A model generated the notes under the pieces. That model was given only the letters and a program-made list of their open reading frames with translations. It did no database searches and was not told the DNA's origin. From Amaurobius ferox (Eukaryota > Arthropoda > Arachnida > Araneae > Amaurobiidae), in assembly GCA_951213105.1 (NCBI GenBank), contig OX578152.1, positions 95,602,568 to 95,666,567 of the forward strand: a stretch of DNA of 64,000 nucleotides, read 5' to 3'. Positions 23,376-34,873 of the stretch are shown here, in pieces (positions within the stretch are counted from its first letter, which is position 1; every line of letters starts with the position of its first letter). The position numbers and the translations under genes are program-made.

Positions 23376-24083
23376 ACTTTCTTCTCGTCCCCACCCCCCT
23401 TCCTTCGTGTAATATATTTTCCTAGATCCATTACTGTTGCCAACATCCAAATCAAAATCTCTAATTTTCCCCGACGAGGCACTGACTAAACGATAGTGCT
23501 GGACACACCTGTTGACCTTCGCAGGTTCCAAAAAGTGTTACTTGTGTGAAAGTCAATTTGATGTGTGGTTTTTTTTTTCTTTTCTCCCTGAAAGTTAGAC
23601 GGTTCGCAACTAACTGCTAACGGGTTGGTCCTTGAACGTCTGTCTGACTAAGAAATTGAAAATTTTGTCGTCCTTCGAGGACAAGAACAGCTGTTTTGTG
23701 GGGGATAAGAAGGGGGGAATCACGTCCAACTCACTCGTAGCTGGTCAAGGACAACGTCCACTGAGGCGAAATTATAAAAAAAAATTCAGTTCGTGGTAGA
23801 AAATATTTGTGTAGAATTCTAATGCTTTCTTTGTTAGTATGGAGCTTGGAGCTAGATAGTTCTCCATGAGAAGCGACCCCCCCCCCCCCCCCTCGTAATA
23901 TGGCCACATCTAGCTTTTCAAGGAGAGGGCAATTGAGTGCATGGCAGCCTTGCCTTCATTGATCTTCCAATATACAATAAATGCAGCACTTAATGCTAAA
24001 AGCTTGTGATGGAAAATTCGTAAGCACTAGACTGTAGTATTGCACTTGCTTTACTGAAATACTACACATAGATCTTTTTCCCC
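23376..24083. other. gene-free DNA with C-run
   Basis: Somewhat less AT-rich than its surroundings, with a C-run of about 15 at 23877-23892. Short frames on both strands match nothing recognised. Confidence 0.5.
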
Positions 24084-24367
24084 TGCCCAAACCGTTCGGT
24101 CTACCCGAAGACGTAAGGTAACTGTGGCACGGCCACCACAGGACAGTGCCGCCCAATTTTGACCGGAATTTATTGAGGGGACAACCACAAGGACTGTGCC
24201 ACCTTTCCCTAACCCTTCACGCCTTCGATGGACTTTCGCATCTACAGATTTAAAGTGCCCATACTCCAAGTTGATACGGAGATAGTTTGGGGCGAAGGTG
24301 GGGATCAAACCCAAGTCTTCCATGTGCGATTCCGACGCTTTGACTACCGGATTACTTCGTCCCCTCA
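24084..24367 (-). mobile_element. tRNA-derived SINE copy 2 (diverged)
   Basis: On the minus strand the head has an A-box-like GTAATCCGGTAGTCAAAGC and a B box GGGTTTGATCCCC, then a body parallel to the other SINE copies (CCGGTCAAAATTGGGCGGCA) and the conserved end TTACGTCTTCGGGTAGACCG. A diverged subfamily of the SINE at 27603-27890. Confidence 0.7.
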
Positions 24368-24533
24368 GCTCATAGACTTTTGAATTATTTAAGTAGATGC
24401 CATATTCAAGCTCTGAAGCCTAATAAATTTGGTCACGTGTTTACGGCCAGGGGTAGGCTGGCTGTATCAATTCTCTTGTGAATAGAACGGACTGGATCCA
24501 CGAAAATGATGGTAGCAGATTTATCGCATAATA

Positions 24534-24750
24534 TAAGGTAGGATCAAAAAGATCGGAGACTGTGCTGCTATCTCCAACCCTGATTGGAGGAGAGGGGAGC
24601 TATTTCACCGTGACGCAGGCACATGTGACGCTAAATGTGAAAAGGAAGAAGCTTTTTCAGACAATGCGTGTCAGTGAACTGTAGTCGTTCGCTTTCGTCG
24701 AAAACGGAATTTCCCCCGAACGCTGGCAGAATTTGATATTCGCACGGATA
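24534..24750. mobile_element. mariner-like MITE, truncated copy
   Basis: Starts TAAGGTAGGATCAAAAAG beside TA and follows the left inverted repeat of the complete MITE at 57044-57448, including CCAACCCTGATTGGAGGAGA, then its interior (CGCTGGCAGAATTTGATATT). At about 24751 it changes to family A sequence. Confidence 0.75.
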
Positions 24751-24895
24751 CACAGACACACAGAAACACACACAGATACACCCTTACACACACAGACGTC
24801 TTCCTAAAAATAGTTTTTCGTGTTCTGGAAGTCCCAAAACGTGTGGATCCTTCGAAAATTCGAGTTCCGATCTTCGGCACGATTCCAATACTTTG
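24751..24895 (+). mobile_element. family A 3' fragment
   Basis: A CA-rich block (ACACACAGAAACACACAC), then CAGACGTC, CAAAACGTGTGGATCC and CACGATTCCAATACTTTG, the 3' region of family A1, truncated before the terminal hairpin. Confidence 0.65.
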
Positions 24896-25017
24896 AATAC
24901 ATACATACGCTCACACATATATTATCTGTGTATCTGTATTATCTGTGTATCTAAATTCCGTGCCTACGCAATTATAATAGTTGTGATTTTAAATGATACC
25001 TAAACTTTTATTATTTC

Positions 25018-25357
25018 TTCAACGAAGCCTAATTTGAACTTATGCAGAATGCAAATATCTCAAGCGATTGTAAGGTGAGTTACATAAGAATTGCTGAATT
25101 TTTTTCACGCATAATTATTTAGCTCTGGAGTCTGGAATACAAGTTATATGAATGAAATATTCATTGATTTTGCATAGAGAATCAGATGATTTATATTTCG
25201 ATACAGTTTTATAAAGTATAATAAATTACTGTAGTACTGTGATAATGTAAAAGATATCACCACTAAATGTATCACATTTTAGAGATTTTTAAATGAAATT
25301 GCATTTCAGTTGGAAAGTGTTTCATAATCAATGCTTATGCATGATTGATTTTTCTTG
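25018..25357 (+). mobile_element. family P copy 3, 3' part
   Basis: Closely matches 12898-13236 of copy 1 base for base over long stretches (for example TTATGCAGAATGCAAATATC and AGATATCACCACT) and ends TTTTTCTTG before TTAA at 25358-25361. The 5' part is missing. Confidence 0.8.
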
Positions 25358-25361
25358 TTAA

Positions 25362-25625
25362 TCTTTATTCGAAAATTTGGAGGTCTTCCAAATATTCGAT
25401 TGCATTTAAAACCAATAGAATTACAATATTCACTGATTGTAATAATCGTAAAAATTATTTTCAGAATACTCCATTTGTTCCAGAGACATTGCGTCCACAC
25501 AGAGACATCATCTCAAAAACGTTCGATTCAATTTCAGGAATGTTTAAAACGTGCTTTTTCCGTCGAAAACTCGAATAAAATCTTTCGTCACAGTACAATA
25601 TACTATGTATGTTATGTATGAAAGC
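25362..25625 (+). mobile_element. family A2 3' fragment
   Basis: Follows the A2 order: TCGAAAATTTGGAGG, CAAATATTCGATTGCAT, a CACACAGAGACATCATCTC block, CGTCGAAAACTCGAAT and a decayed hairpin near 25590-25620. It abuts family P copy 3. Confidence 0.6.
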
Positions 25626-27023
25626 AATGAACGGTAAAAAAATCTGAATTAACTAGATTCTAGTTTGAATTGAAATATATTCACTTCCTCGAAAATTTTT
25701 TGGGGGAAATACTCTAATCAGACGATAATGCATAAAATATTAAAGCACTAAAGCGGATGAAAGATAACCGGAATCTGGCAACATAAATTTGATTTCTTCT
25801 TGAAAGATGAAAAGGAAGTTTTTCCTCTGCTGTCAGGAAGCATTTCACGTTTATTGAATCTCAGAAGGATATAAATTTATGGTTCTAAATTATGTATAAT
25901 TCAGGAATGGTATCATTCCGCTTTTTGCTTTTAATCGTAAGGTGGCCAAATGTTTGAGTCAGGATTTGAGGTCACAAATTGGGGACATTTGGCGGCATTA
26001 ATTAATATCAAAGGTAAACACATATTTTCACCTACCATAATACATTTGCTTAAAGCTCGCCTTAATATATACCTTAAAACAGGCAAGATTAAGGCTTTTT
26101 TAAATTGGTGAAAGCAGAAATTATCATGGCATGCATTCAAATTATATAATTTTATATTTGCTATTGTGAATAATAAGTAAATTATCGAGGACATAGGGGA
26201 CTCACTAAGGATTTCCACTTTCAGCTCTAGATGTGCCACTTCCTATTAAATATTCTGCATTTTCCCTCCAACATCTATTTCTGTGGATTATCCATAGATA
26301 GGAAGGGTTTAGTTAAAGACTGATATGGATTCAGCATTGAAGTTTAGAGGGGTATAGAGGGTTCACTAAAGATTTTGATTTTCGGTTCTGGGCATGTCAC
26401 TTCCCTTTTATCAAAAGTTTGTATGCCTGTACGAAAAAGGTGTACAAGAGTATAAAAATGCTTAATAGTTCCGTCAAAAATGAAGTGTGCACACCACTTG
26501 CTACCATATAAAAACACTTTCATAAAATTCTTGTTTATCATTTTGTTAGTTTTTTTTTTCGTGGAGTTTCTCCATTATTTCTTATGACCCTTGAAGATGT
26601 TCTTTTACACCAGTAAATATTGAAATGTATTTGGTAATAAATTGACATTAATAAATAAATGAAAATAGTGAATGAAAATGGATCGTCTTGGTATTTTTTA
26701 TTTTTCTTTTATTTCAGGTTTATAAATTTCATTAGAGTTATGTGTTAGTAATCAATAAAGATTTGTAGGTAAGCTTTTTCATTGTCTTCTACAACAAAAC
26801 GATATATGAATATGACTTGATAAACAATATTTTTTAACCTGTGATGGAATTATTTCTGTGTTCTTTTACTCTATACTATATCTATTATTTACTCTATACT
26901 GTCTATTTCACCTTTTTCAACACCTATTTTGCTTGCCTATATTGAGATTTTTAGTGTCTATAAATCCTAGCTTTAGTAATCAAGGTTATTAGAATATAGT
27001 AATGATCACCTGATTCATCTAAA
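25626..27023. other. gene-free AT-rich DNA
   Basis: No coding region, RNA or repeat boundary can be supported. The frame on the minus strand at 25931-26239 (102 codons) has no recognised motif. Confidence 0.5.
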
Positions 27024-27131
27024 ACAGCAGACGATATTTTTGATATATTTTTGAGGGTACATTAGTGCTACCTAACTGTAAAAACTTCTAATATGTCAAT
27101 TTCTGGGTGCGTTATATGTTTTTAAAATTTG
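27024..27131 (+). repeat. family H arm fragment
   Basis: AGCAGACGATATTTTTGATA through TTTTTGAGGGTACATTAG to TCAATTTCTGGGTGCGTTAT matches the outer right arm of the large foldback at 28262-28978 (about 28858-28965), in the same orientation. The rest of that element is missing here. Confidence 0.7.
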
Positions 27132-27602
27132 ATGTTAAAATTTTTCTATTACCCATTATTTTTCTTCAATCATATCCTTTCTACTAGTATAACACATATC
27201 AAAGCAAATGAACATTTGCAAAATAATTTAAAAGTAATTTTAAATTATCTTAGAAATAAGTTTTCCTTTTCAAGGTTACCTATTATATTTGAAGTTTTAA
27301 TTTCAACCAAATAACAGTAATGATACGTTATTAAACGGTTATTTATTTACTCCCAGTCAATATTTATTATTTGAAAAATCAAATAACTTTTGTACAAACT
27401 GTGTTTATATCAAATGTATTGAAGAAAATAAATTTTGGTTACTAGGTGATTAAATGAAAGGAAGCTTAGTTGCGTGGTATTTGTTTTTTCCCTGACAAAA
27501 TGTCCTGTAACTTGTTTCATGAAACTAACTTTTATTGCTTTTCTTAAAATATATGGTTGCCATAGATGAAAATCATTGTGATCAGGTTGTGACATTTCCT
27601 CC
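27132..27602. other. gene-free AT-rich DNA
   Basis: Nothing supported. Confidence 0.5.
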
Positions 27603-27890
27603 TATGGCAAGGTCGCTCAATCGGTAAAGATAGTCTTGCAATTTACAGGTCATAGGAGGGGTTCGATTCCCGCCTCTACCCAAACCGTGTTCACGCGGAG
27701 TACGATCACGTTAAAACATGTGGGTCCGTAAGTCCTTCCGAGAGGTTGGTGGTAGGGGAAGGAGGGTACGGTCCACGTGAATGCCTCCTCCACTGGGTTC
27801 TGGTCTAAATTGGATGGCACTTCCCGGCCGTCCAAACAGATACCTTACACCTTCGGGTAGGTCAGACGGTCTAGGTCGAAGAAGAAGATC
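27603..27890 (+). mobile_element. tRNA-derived SINE copy 3, best-preserved head
   Basis: The head reads GGTCGCTCAATCGGTAAAGA (A-box-like) and about 50 bp on GGTTCGATTCC (perfect B box), the internal RNA polymerase III promoter of tRNA. A unique body follows (GTGTTCACGCGGAGTACGAT, then ACTTCCCGGCCGTCCAAACA) and a 3' end GGTCGAAGAAGAAG. Length about 285 bp. The tail of GAAG repeats suggests mobilisation by a LINE with the same 3' end, which I did not find in the window. Confidence 0.8.
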
Positions 27891-28261
27891 ATAGGAGGCT
27901 TTGACATTGCTTCACAAAACAGGCATTTTGTTTTGAAACTTCGTGTAATGTGTGTTCAATCTTTATTAAATAGGATGTCGGTTGTGTGGTGAGACTGCAT
28001 TTTTTGGTTTCAATAGAGGTTAGCAGAATTGCGGCATATAGCATATTTTCTTGCTGGCATTGCAAGTATCGGCTACTATCCATATTGATTAGCTCATAAT
28101 AAGCCCCAAACCGAACTTTGGAAACTAAGATAACTAAATGCTATCCTAACTTTGGAAACCCTATACACCTTAAACTCTATCGGCGAGGTTCTGTAAGTGT
28201 GGTATCTGCCTTTTTTACTCTGATGCTGATTATAGATAGCACGGAGTGATTGAAAAGTCTC
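27891..28261. other. gene-free spacer
   Basis: A short stretch near 28210-28245 (TTTTTTACTCTGATGCTGATT) resembles the right tip of family D at 56230-56253. Otherwise nothing supported. Confidence 0.45.
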
Positions 28262-28978
28262 GCACGTTAAATTTTAAAAGCATATAATATACCGAGAAAT
28301 TGAAATATTATTTTTTTTTTTAGTCAGGTGACACTAATATACCCTCAAAAATATATCAAAATTATCGTCTGCTGTTTTTAATACGTCAGACGTTCTATAC
28401 GTTTCTATACGTAATTCTATACGTTTAATGACAGGCCATTTTTTGATCAATCGAAGGAACATGGCGTTTTTTCAAAGTGAAATATATTTTTATTTTGGAG
28501 TAGTATTTCTCTAGCTATTCCAATGAGAATGCTATTATAGATTTTTAGAAGAAATACCCGTGCTCTAAATTCCCTAACAATTCAACAATTACAGTTTATC
28601 CTGAGAAGATCTCCCTTTTCTCGTTTTATCTGCAACAGGTTCAGTTTCTTGAAAACGCTTTACTAACCTTGTAATTGTTGAATTGTTAGGTTAGGGGTTT
28701 TAGAGTATGAGTATGTCTTCTAAAATACTTCAGTAGCACTCTTATAGAAAGGGCTAGGGAAATACTGTTTAAAAACGAACATTATTTCACTCTAGAAAAA
28801 ATACATGTTCTTCGATTGATCAAAAAGAAGTTTGTAATTATTATCTGACGTATTAAAAAGAGCAGAGGATATTTCTGATATATTTTTGAGGGTATACTAG
28901 TCTTAGTGCAACCTAACTAAAAAAAATTTCTATTATATCAATTTCTCGGTACATTATATGATTTTAAAATTTGATATG
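28262..28978. mobile_element. family H foldback, giant hairpin
   Basis: The left arm (28262-28592) is an imperfect reverse complement of the right arm (28671-28978), with a loop of only about 78 bp. The exact 20-bp CCTAACAATTCAACAATTAC at 28573-28592 pairs with 28671-28690. Outer arms share TTTTAAAA.CATATAAT and CCTCAAAAATATATCA; mid-arm both have TTTTTGATCAATCGAAGGAA or its inverse. No coding frame. A lone arm fragment lies at 27024-27131. Confidence 0.85.
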
Positions 28979-29583
28979 AGCAATAGATAATAATAATCTT
29001 GGATGTGAGCAACTTTTCGATGTCCCTGTACAAGTGAATTTAAAAATATCGAATATGAATGTATCAGAAGTTCTGGTGAGACCTCATACTCCAGCAGACA
29101 GTTTTGGTTTGTATCCTTTATCACCAGATGTAATTTTATTAGAACATTCACGGTCATTGAAATTGTCACTGCCCAGCTAATTCACTTCGACTTCAACCAC
29201 TGTGTTTATTCTATTCCGTCCTTTGAGCTATTTTAATGGAAGGAAATGATATGGGACAGTAGGAAAATGGGTGTTCTTGTTATCTCACAAAACATGTCAG
29301 GTTTTGTGAAGTTTAAAGTCATTCTCAATATTCTGTAAGTGTGTTTGGGAGGATGTTTCCATCAAGTAGGTATTGTAGGTGAGCAATGGCAGTATAATAC
29401 TGGTGTTACATGATGGGTTTTTTCGCCATGTGAACAAAACGGAAAATGACGAAATATTCCAAGAACACATGACAGCACTAACATTTAATCTTTTTAAATA
29501 GAATTTAGCCGTGCAATTGCATGTTGAAGTGATTGCACACAGACGCGAGACTTATTGCAAGTTGTGGACTTCAATTACAGTTC
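28979..29583. other. gene-free DNA
   Basis: No gene or repeat supported. The 71-codon minus-strand frame at 28954-29169 overlaps the foldback tip and is probably chance. Confidence 0.5.
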
Positions 29584-29726
29584 CAGTAGCGTCGTCGATT
29601 TTTTTTTTTTTTTGAGGGGGTTGAGAGGGGTAACCAAATACGTTTTTTCCCATTTCTCCGAACTTTAATAGATTCTGATGGATTCCTGGGGGTATGACAC
29701 CCCCCCCCCACTTGGAAACGCCACTG
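29584..29726. mobile_element. short hAT-like MITE, 143 bp
   Basis: The left tip CAGTAGCGTCGTCG and inverted right tip CAGTGGCGTTTCCAAG share CAGTRGCGT. A T-run and GGGGG at the left are matched by a C-run at the right. Flanking 8-mers do not match clearly. Confidence 0.4.
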
Positions 29727-29907
29727 AATTTGGACTGTCTGCTTCTTTCATAAACTACCTTACGGAATAAGAAAGATTATTTATTATTTTATAAATCAAT
29801 GAGGATATTCCCAGAAAAAGCTAGTGCACACGTTAAGTCTATCTATTGTAAAATGACTATTCCCGATCAAATGAAATGAATTGCAGGGCACCTAGCGGAG
29901 AGTTTAA

Positions 29908-31210
29908 ACAAGAAAGATCAATTATGCTTAAAGCATTGATTATGAAACACTTTCCAATTTCAATGCAATTTTATTTATACACCTTTAAAATGCAATACAT
30001 TCCTCGGTAATATTTTAAAACTTCTCACAATACTACATTAATTTATTATATTTGAAAACTTAAACCTTCATCGAAAAAAATGAACTACATTCAAATGACG
30101 GCGTTGAAATATAAATTGCCTGGTTTAAACATCTCTAAAATGCGATACATTCCTCGGTAATATTTTTAAAATTATCATAATACTACAATAATTTATTATA
30201 TTTGAAGACTTCATCGAAAACAACTGACATTCATTCAAATGACGTCATAAAAAAAAATAACACGCCTGGCTCTCTCTATAAGAGCAGCATTTCATTCATA
30301 ACATTTTCCCATTCCTTTCATTCATCACAGTACTAAAATAATTTATTTTATTTAAAAATTAAGACCATGGAGCCACAAGTAATTAAACTCTATGCTTAAA
30401 ACTTCATCGAAAAACCGTATGTTTCTCTATGTAAAATCAATGAATGTTTCATTCATATCAGTTATATTGCAGACTCCATGAGCTAAATAATTTTGCATTA
30501 AAAAATGCAACAATTCTTATACAACTCATTCTACATCTTTTGGTGTTTACATTCTCCAAAAGGGAAAAATAGCCTTCGTTGTAGAGATAATCAAAGTTTG
30601 ATGATCATTTAAACTCAAAAATATTGTAATTGCGTTGTTTCAGTATGTAGTTGCACAGAATTTAAGCAAAAATAAAGCGGTTTTAGGACGGATACAACAC
30701 TTAATATGAATTAAAAAGAATAAAAATCACGATTCACGATTTTGAGACAAGATGGATGCCATATTTCATTTTGAAGTGGGTCACGTGATCTTTTCATATC
30801 ATGGTCACTTGATCGCTTCATATAAGAGGTGTAATTATTATTTTAATTTTTATTTAAAAAACTACTGAATGTATTTTGTTGAAATTTTTTTATATATTTT
30901 ATGGAATAATTTGAATATTACTTAAAATTTTCGAAGCAATTTGTGAATTTTAAATCCGCTTAAAAAATGTTTGAAAAATTAGGTCCCATAGGGTTCAATG
31001 TATTTCATTTCTTCAACCCGGGTTCAATCCAAAACTAATTGGGTGATATTATTCATTTATATTCCCATACGTCCTACAGACCGTCTGAACAACATACTAA
31101 AATTTCATTTTGATTAAGTCATTTTTACGGCAGTTATCGTGCTAATGGACAGATAGACAAACAGACAGAATGAACAAAGTCATAAACACTTTCAACTTTA
31201 TTGTAAAGTA
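29908..31210 (-). mobile_element. family P element copy 2 (TTAA-flanked)
   Basis: Flanked by TTAA at 29904-29907 and 31211-31214. On the minus strand it starts TACTTTACAATAAAG and ends CTTTCTTGT, matching copy 1 at 11804-13236. It contains GTCATAAACACTTTC near 31180 and a local duplication (CATTCCTCGGTAATATTTT at about 30000 and 30140). No coding frame. It interrupts foldback D copy 1. Confidence 0.85.
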
Positions 31211-32551
31211 TTAAAAAATAGGGTAGCAAGCTCGGCAATAAAGCGATATAGACAAAGAAACCCTTACAACGTTTTAGAGAATTGTCTAATCAGTAGGAAT
31301 CGATTACAGTAGAGAATTTTTTAATCAATAAGAATCGCGTATATGGAAGGCTATAAATATTTGTTAGAAAGTCATATTATCGGAGTCTGTAGCACGTTGA
31401 CATCTGCAATGCTTGTTAAAGTACGCGGTCATATTCTTTCTCGAATTCAAAAGTTCATTGTTACTGATAAAGTGCATTTTGAACAGGCTGTAGAGGACAG
31501 TGGGGCACAATTGACTTAGGGGCACAGTGGACCACCCCCTTTAATTTTTCTTACGTTTTTTCACAATGCTTCATATTTTGACACATGACAACACAGTCTT
31601 GATGTACTATATCCAAAAATAATGTTCTCAACTCATTATTGAGCCATTTTACAGTTGTATGTGGTTGATAGATGGCGAAAGTAAAAAGTTTCAGATGTAC
31701 ATATTTCCTTTTCCTCATTAAAGTATTGTGACTTCGAAGAAGTGTCTCAGTACACTATAAAGGTACGGATTTTTTTTTTTTTACGTCATATCTGACTACA
31801 TTCAATACATTCGAAATTTGTTTATTTTATTTGTATTTGTTGTTGAACTTCCATAAGGGGCACAATGAACCACAACACCTAGGGTACAATGGACTATGGT
31901 CTCCACTGTACTCCATATTCTTCTATAAGTTGGACATCAGTCCTTTTTTGTAAATACTGATGAATTATTTGACTCTAATGAATAAATTTACTCTTGATTT
32001 ATGTTCTAGTTTGCATACTTCAAGTGTTATAACTCAAATTTTCAAATATTGCAAATGAAAATGGAACTAATGAACTAATTAGGTATAAGAGAACAAATGT
32101 TAAAGATTTGATAACATGATGCCTTATATATGATATTTTAAATCCAGAATTCATCAAACAGAATCTTAAAATATAATATTTTAAGCTAATTAATATATTT
32201 CTAGTTTTATCTCTTGGTATATTGGATGAAATCAGCGTAGAGTGAGTGAAATCAAACATCTTACAGAATAATAATTAGAACTGTTTTTAAATCTTGGAGC
32301 TAGGGCTATACCCTGAAAAATATATTGAAATGTGCACTATAATACTATATACTTCAGAAACTGTATTTAAATATGGCAGTACTATCACGATTGAGCCATT
32401 GTTCGGTGTGAAAAAGCAAAATTTAGATAGAGCACGAAAGAAGCATTGATCATTTATCAAAAATAGAGTAATTTCGAAAAATAAATTCAATATAATTATA
32501 TTATTATAAATATAAACTTATTTTAAAATATCTTAACAAATTTTTTTAGGT

Positions 32552-33035
32552 ATGCCACACAATAAACCACAGAAAACTGGTAAAGGAATTGTGCCGAATG
32601 AAGTCATGAAACAGGCTGAAAAAGTGTTATTGATGACGATCGATCCATTCGTTAAATCTGCAAAGAGACAGGTATTACAAAACCTGCATAAGACTTGTAC
32701 TTTTGAACAGAACGCGCTTTTAAAATATTTTGAACATAACGCACTTTTAAAATATTTTGAACATAACGCATGTTCAAAAGTACAAGTCCTCGAGAATTGC
32801 AGCTAAGCGAAAAGTGAGAACACATCATCCACTAGGTTTGTGCCTTATTATGCAAATAATAGGCAGATATTCTCAAAGACAGAGGGAGAAATATTTGGAA
32901 ATTTTGCTTAGACAACAAGAATCAACAACTTTTAATCGTCATAGGCCATCAACAAGCAATTCCAACAAAATTATCGCACGAAAATCATCTGAAGAAATTC
33001 TGTCCTTACTAAACGCTTTTCACGTTAGTCAATAA
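32552..33035 (+). pseudogene. psq-HTH (pogo/jerky-like) transposase remnant
   Basis: Begins MPHNKPQKTGKGIVPNEVMK, resembling the N-terminal pipsqueak helix-turn-helix of pogo/Tigger/jerky-type transposases (typical start MPRNY.RKT..G). The start follows a polypyrimidine-AG sequence (TTTTTTTAGGT), so it may once have been preceded by an intron. About 50 codons in, the frame enters a tandem duplication (LLKYFEHNA repeated; 26-27 bp unit at about 32711-32768). A second frame from 32757 carries RPSTSNSNKII, like the C-terminal tail region of the family. The DDE catalytic core (some 200 residues) is missing. Further degenerate coding may extend to about 33540 (DIVICLPESTISQYVV). Binding DNA would be its only conceivable remaining activity. 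Confidence 0.6.
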
Positions 33036-33969
33036 GTTTAAGATGAAAAGAGTCATCAAAACTACCAACTGATGATGTACCAGGTCAAAACATCCTAGAA
33101 GAGGAAGCCTTGCAGAAAGATGAGAAACAATTAAAACAAAAAAGAGTCACTTTAATTAAAGCCAGCCAGAAAGAATATTCAAAAAGAGTTAATTGCTGTT
33201 TCAAAGGAAGACACAAGTAAAATTAAAGCTCCACAATCTGGTGCAAAAAAAAAAAAAAAGTAAAATATTGTGTAAATATATCTAAAAATTCTAATGATTC
33301 TGACAGCAATATGCCTATTTATAGTGAAGCATAATACATTGAAATTGAAAATATTTTACAGCATGACTCTAATATTTAAGCACAGAAGTGAAGGTTGTGG
33401 CGACTATATTCTTAAAAAATTTCTTATAAAAAATATTACATTGGTCTAGTCATTGAGCATATATCATAAATAATCAAGATATTGTAATATGCCTTCCAGA
33501 ATCTACGATATCACAATATGTAGTAGCCTCTCAGTTGCATATCTTGGTATGTCATTTGCCAATTTTAATCTCCATTAAATTTTGTTCTATGAATTGAATA
33601 TATTTCACTCCTCCCCCTATTTCGCACACTATTATTTTTTTCTAATGTTTATTGAATAACTTATATAAAATCTGAATATTTAGATTTTAAAAAGTAACAG
33701 TTGCAATAGCGAAATTTTAGTTGAAAAAATAAGACCATTAAAAATTGAAATACAATAACTTACTAAAATCTATTTGTTGTGTTTACACACTAAATAAATT
33801 GTTTTTAATGTACGGATGAATCATTTTCATATCTCTTATAAAATTTAGCCATGATCCATAGTGTCCCATGGTGTGGACCATTGTACTCCGGCTGAAAGGT
33901 AAAAGGGACCACTTTGCCATTTGTCATTTAAAAAGTTCTACAGCACTAAGTAATTGCAATTATTGTTTT

Positions 33970-34098
33970 TAAATAAGTATATCATAAACCTGAATATATA
34001 GACAATATGTATACTCATTTAAAGTGATAATTTTATTCATCGTTTAAAAGGAAAACGTCAAAATGTAAAAAAGTGGTCCATTGTACCCCAGCCTCCCC
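33970..34098. repeat. internal copy of transposon right end
   Basis: ATCATAAACCTGAATATATA through AACGTCAAAATGTA to the inverted tip, repeated at 34746-34873 with few differences. The intervening 640 bp holds no gene, so the element probably has a duplicated right end or a nested solo end. Confidence 0.8.
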
Positions 34099-34745
34099 TA
34101 ATTGTATTTTATTGATTAAAAGTAGCATCAGAAATATTTTTATTTTACAAATAATCAGCAGTCAAGTGAATCATGGCAAGTTCAATTGATATCTACTAGA
34201 CAACACAAACTGGTATATTTTTTAAATGGTTGCAAGAGATTTACTGCATTAAGCATCAATTTTACATACAAAATTAAAAAAAAAGCACTGTTAAATAATT
34301 TTAAATCTAAATACAATGTATAGAACATACCTGATTTACCTGAACTATTTGAGAGGACTTTATAGATTCAACAATATTCGGTTCAGGAACTTATTGATTT
34401 ACAGGGTCTAGAAGTAAAATCAATTATAATTTATGATGAAGTAACTTTTACATACGGCAGTAAAATAATAGACATCTGCAACATACTGTAATAATAGACA
34501 TCTGTGACATCTTAAAATATTTCATACATATACATTTCTTTACACAAAATTCAAGGAAGAGCAAAACAAAAGCACCAACTTGAACATTTGAAATCAAAAC
34601 AAAAAATATCAATCTTTGAAAAGAAAAAAAAACTATATAAATAATTTGATTTTCTAAATATAATATATTCAGAATGTGTAATATAATTCTTTTGCTCAAA
34701 ACAAATACTTTGCTAATAAAATTATTCACTCAAAACAAATGTAAG

Positions 34746-34873
34746 CATATCATAAACCTGAATATATAGACAATATGTACACTCATTTAAATTTTAAAGT
34801 AATAATTTTGTTCATCGTTTAAAAGAAAAACGTCAAAATGTATGAAAGTGGTTCATTGTACCCCACCCTCCCC
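34746..34873. repeat. terminal copy of transposon right end
   Basis: Second copy of the segment at 33970-34098. This one abuts the TA duplication and resuming family D sequence, so it is the true terminus. Confidence 0.75.

Larger units (their letters stand above)
31493..34873 (+). mobile_element. psq/pogo-like DNA transposon remnant
   Basis: TA dinucleotides flank it (31491-31492 and 34874-34875) and the outer sequence joins up as uninterrupted family D. The left end is GAGGACAGTGGGGCACAATT and the inverted right end GGGGAGGGTGGGGTACAATG. A second, internal copy of the right end occurs at 34098 and below. Subterminal GGGGCACAATGRACCAC motifs recur (about 31523 and 31857). It carries remnants of a psq-type transposase but no catalytic core. 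Confidence 0.7.

Noticed and set aside
31491..34100. Right end of the psq/pogo-like element placed at 34098
   Set aside because: The inner end is also next to TA, but family D sequence resumes only after 34873, so the outer copy is the true terminus.
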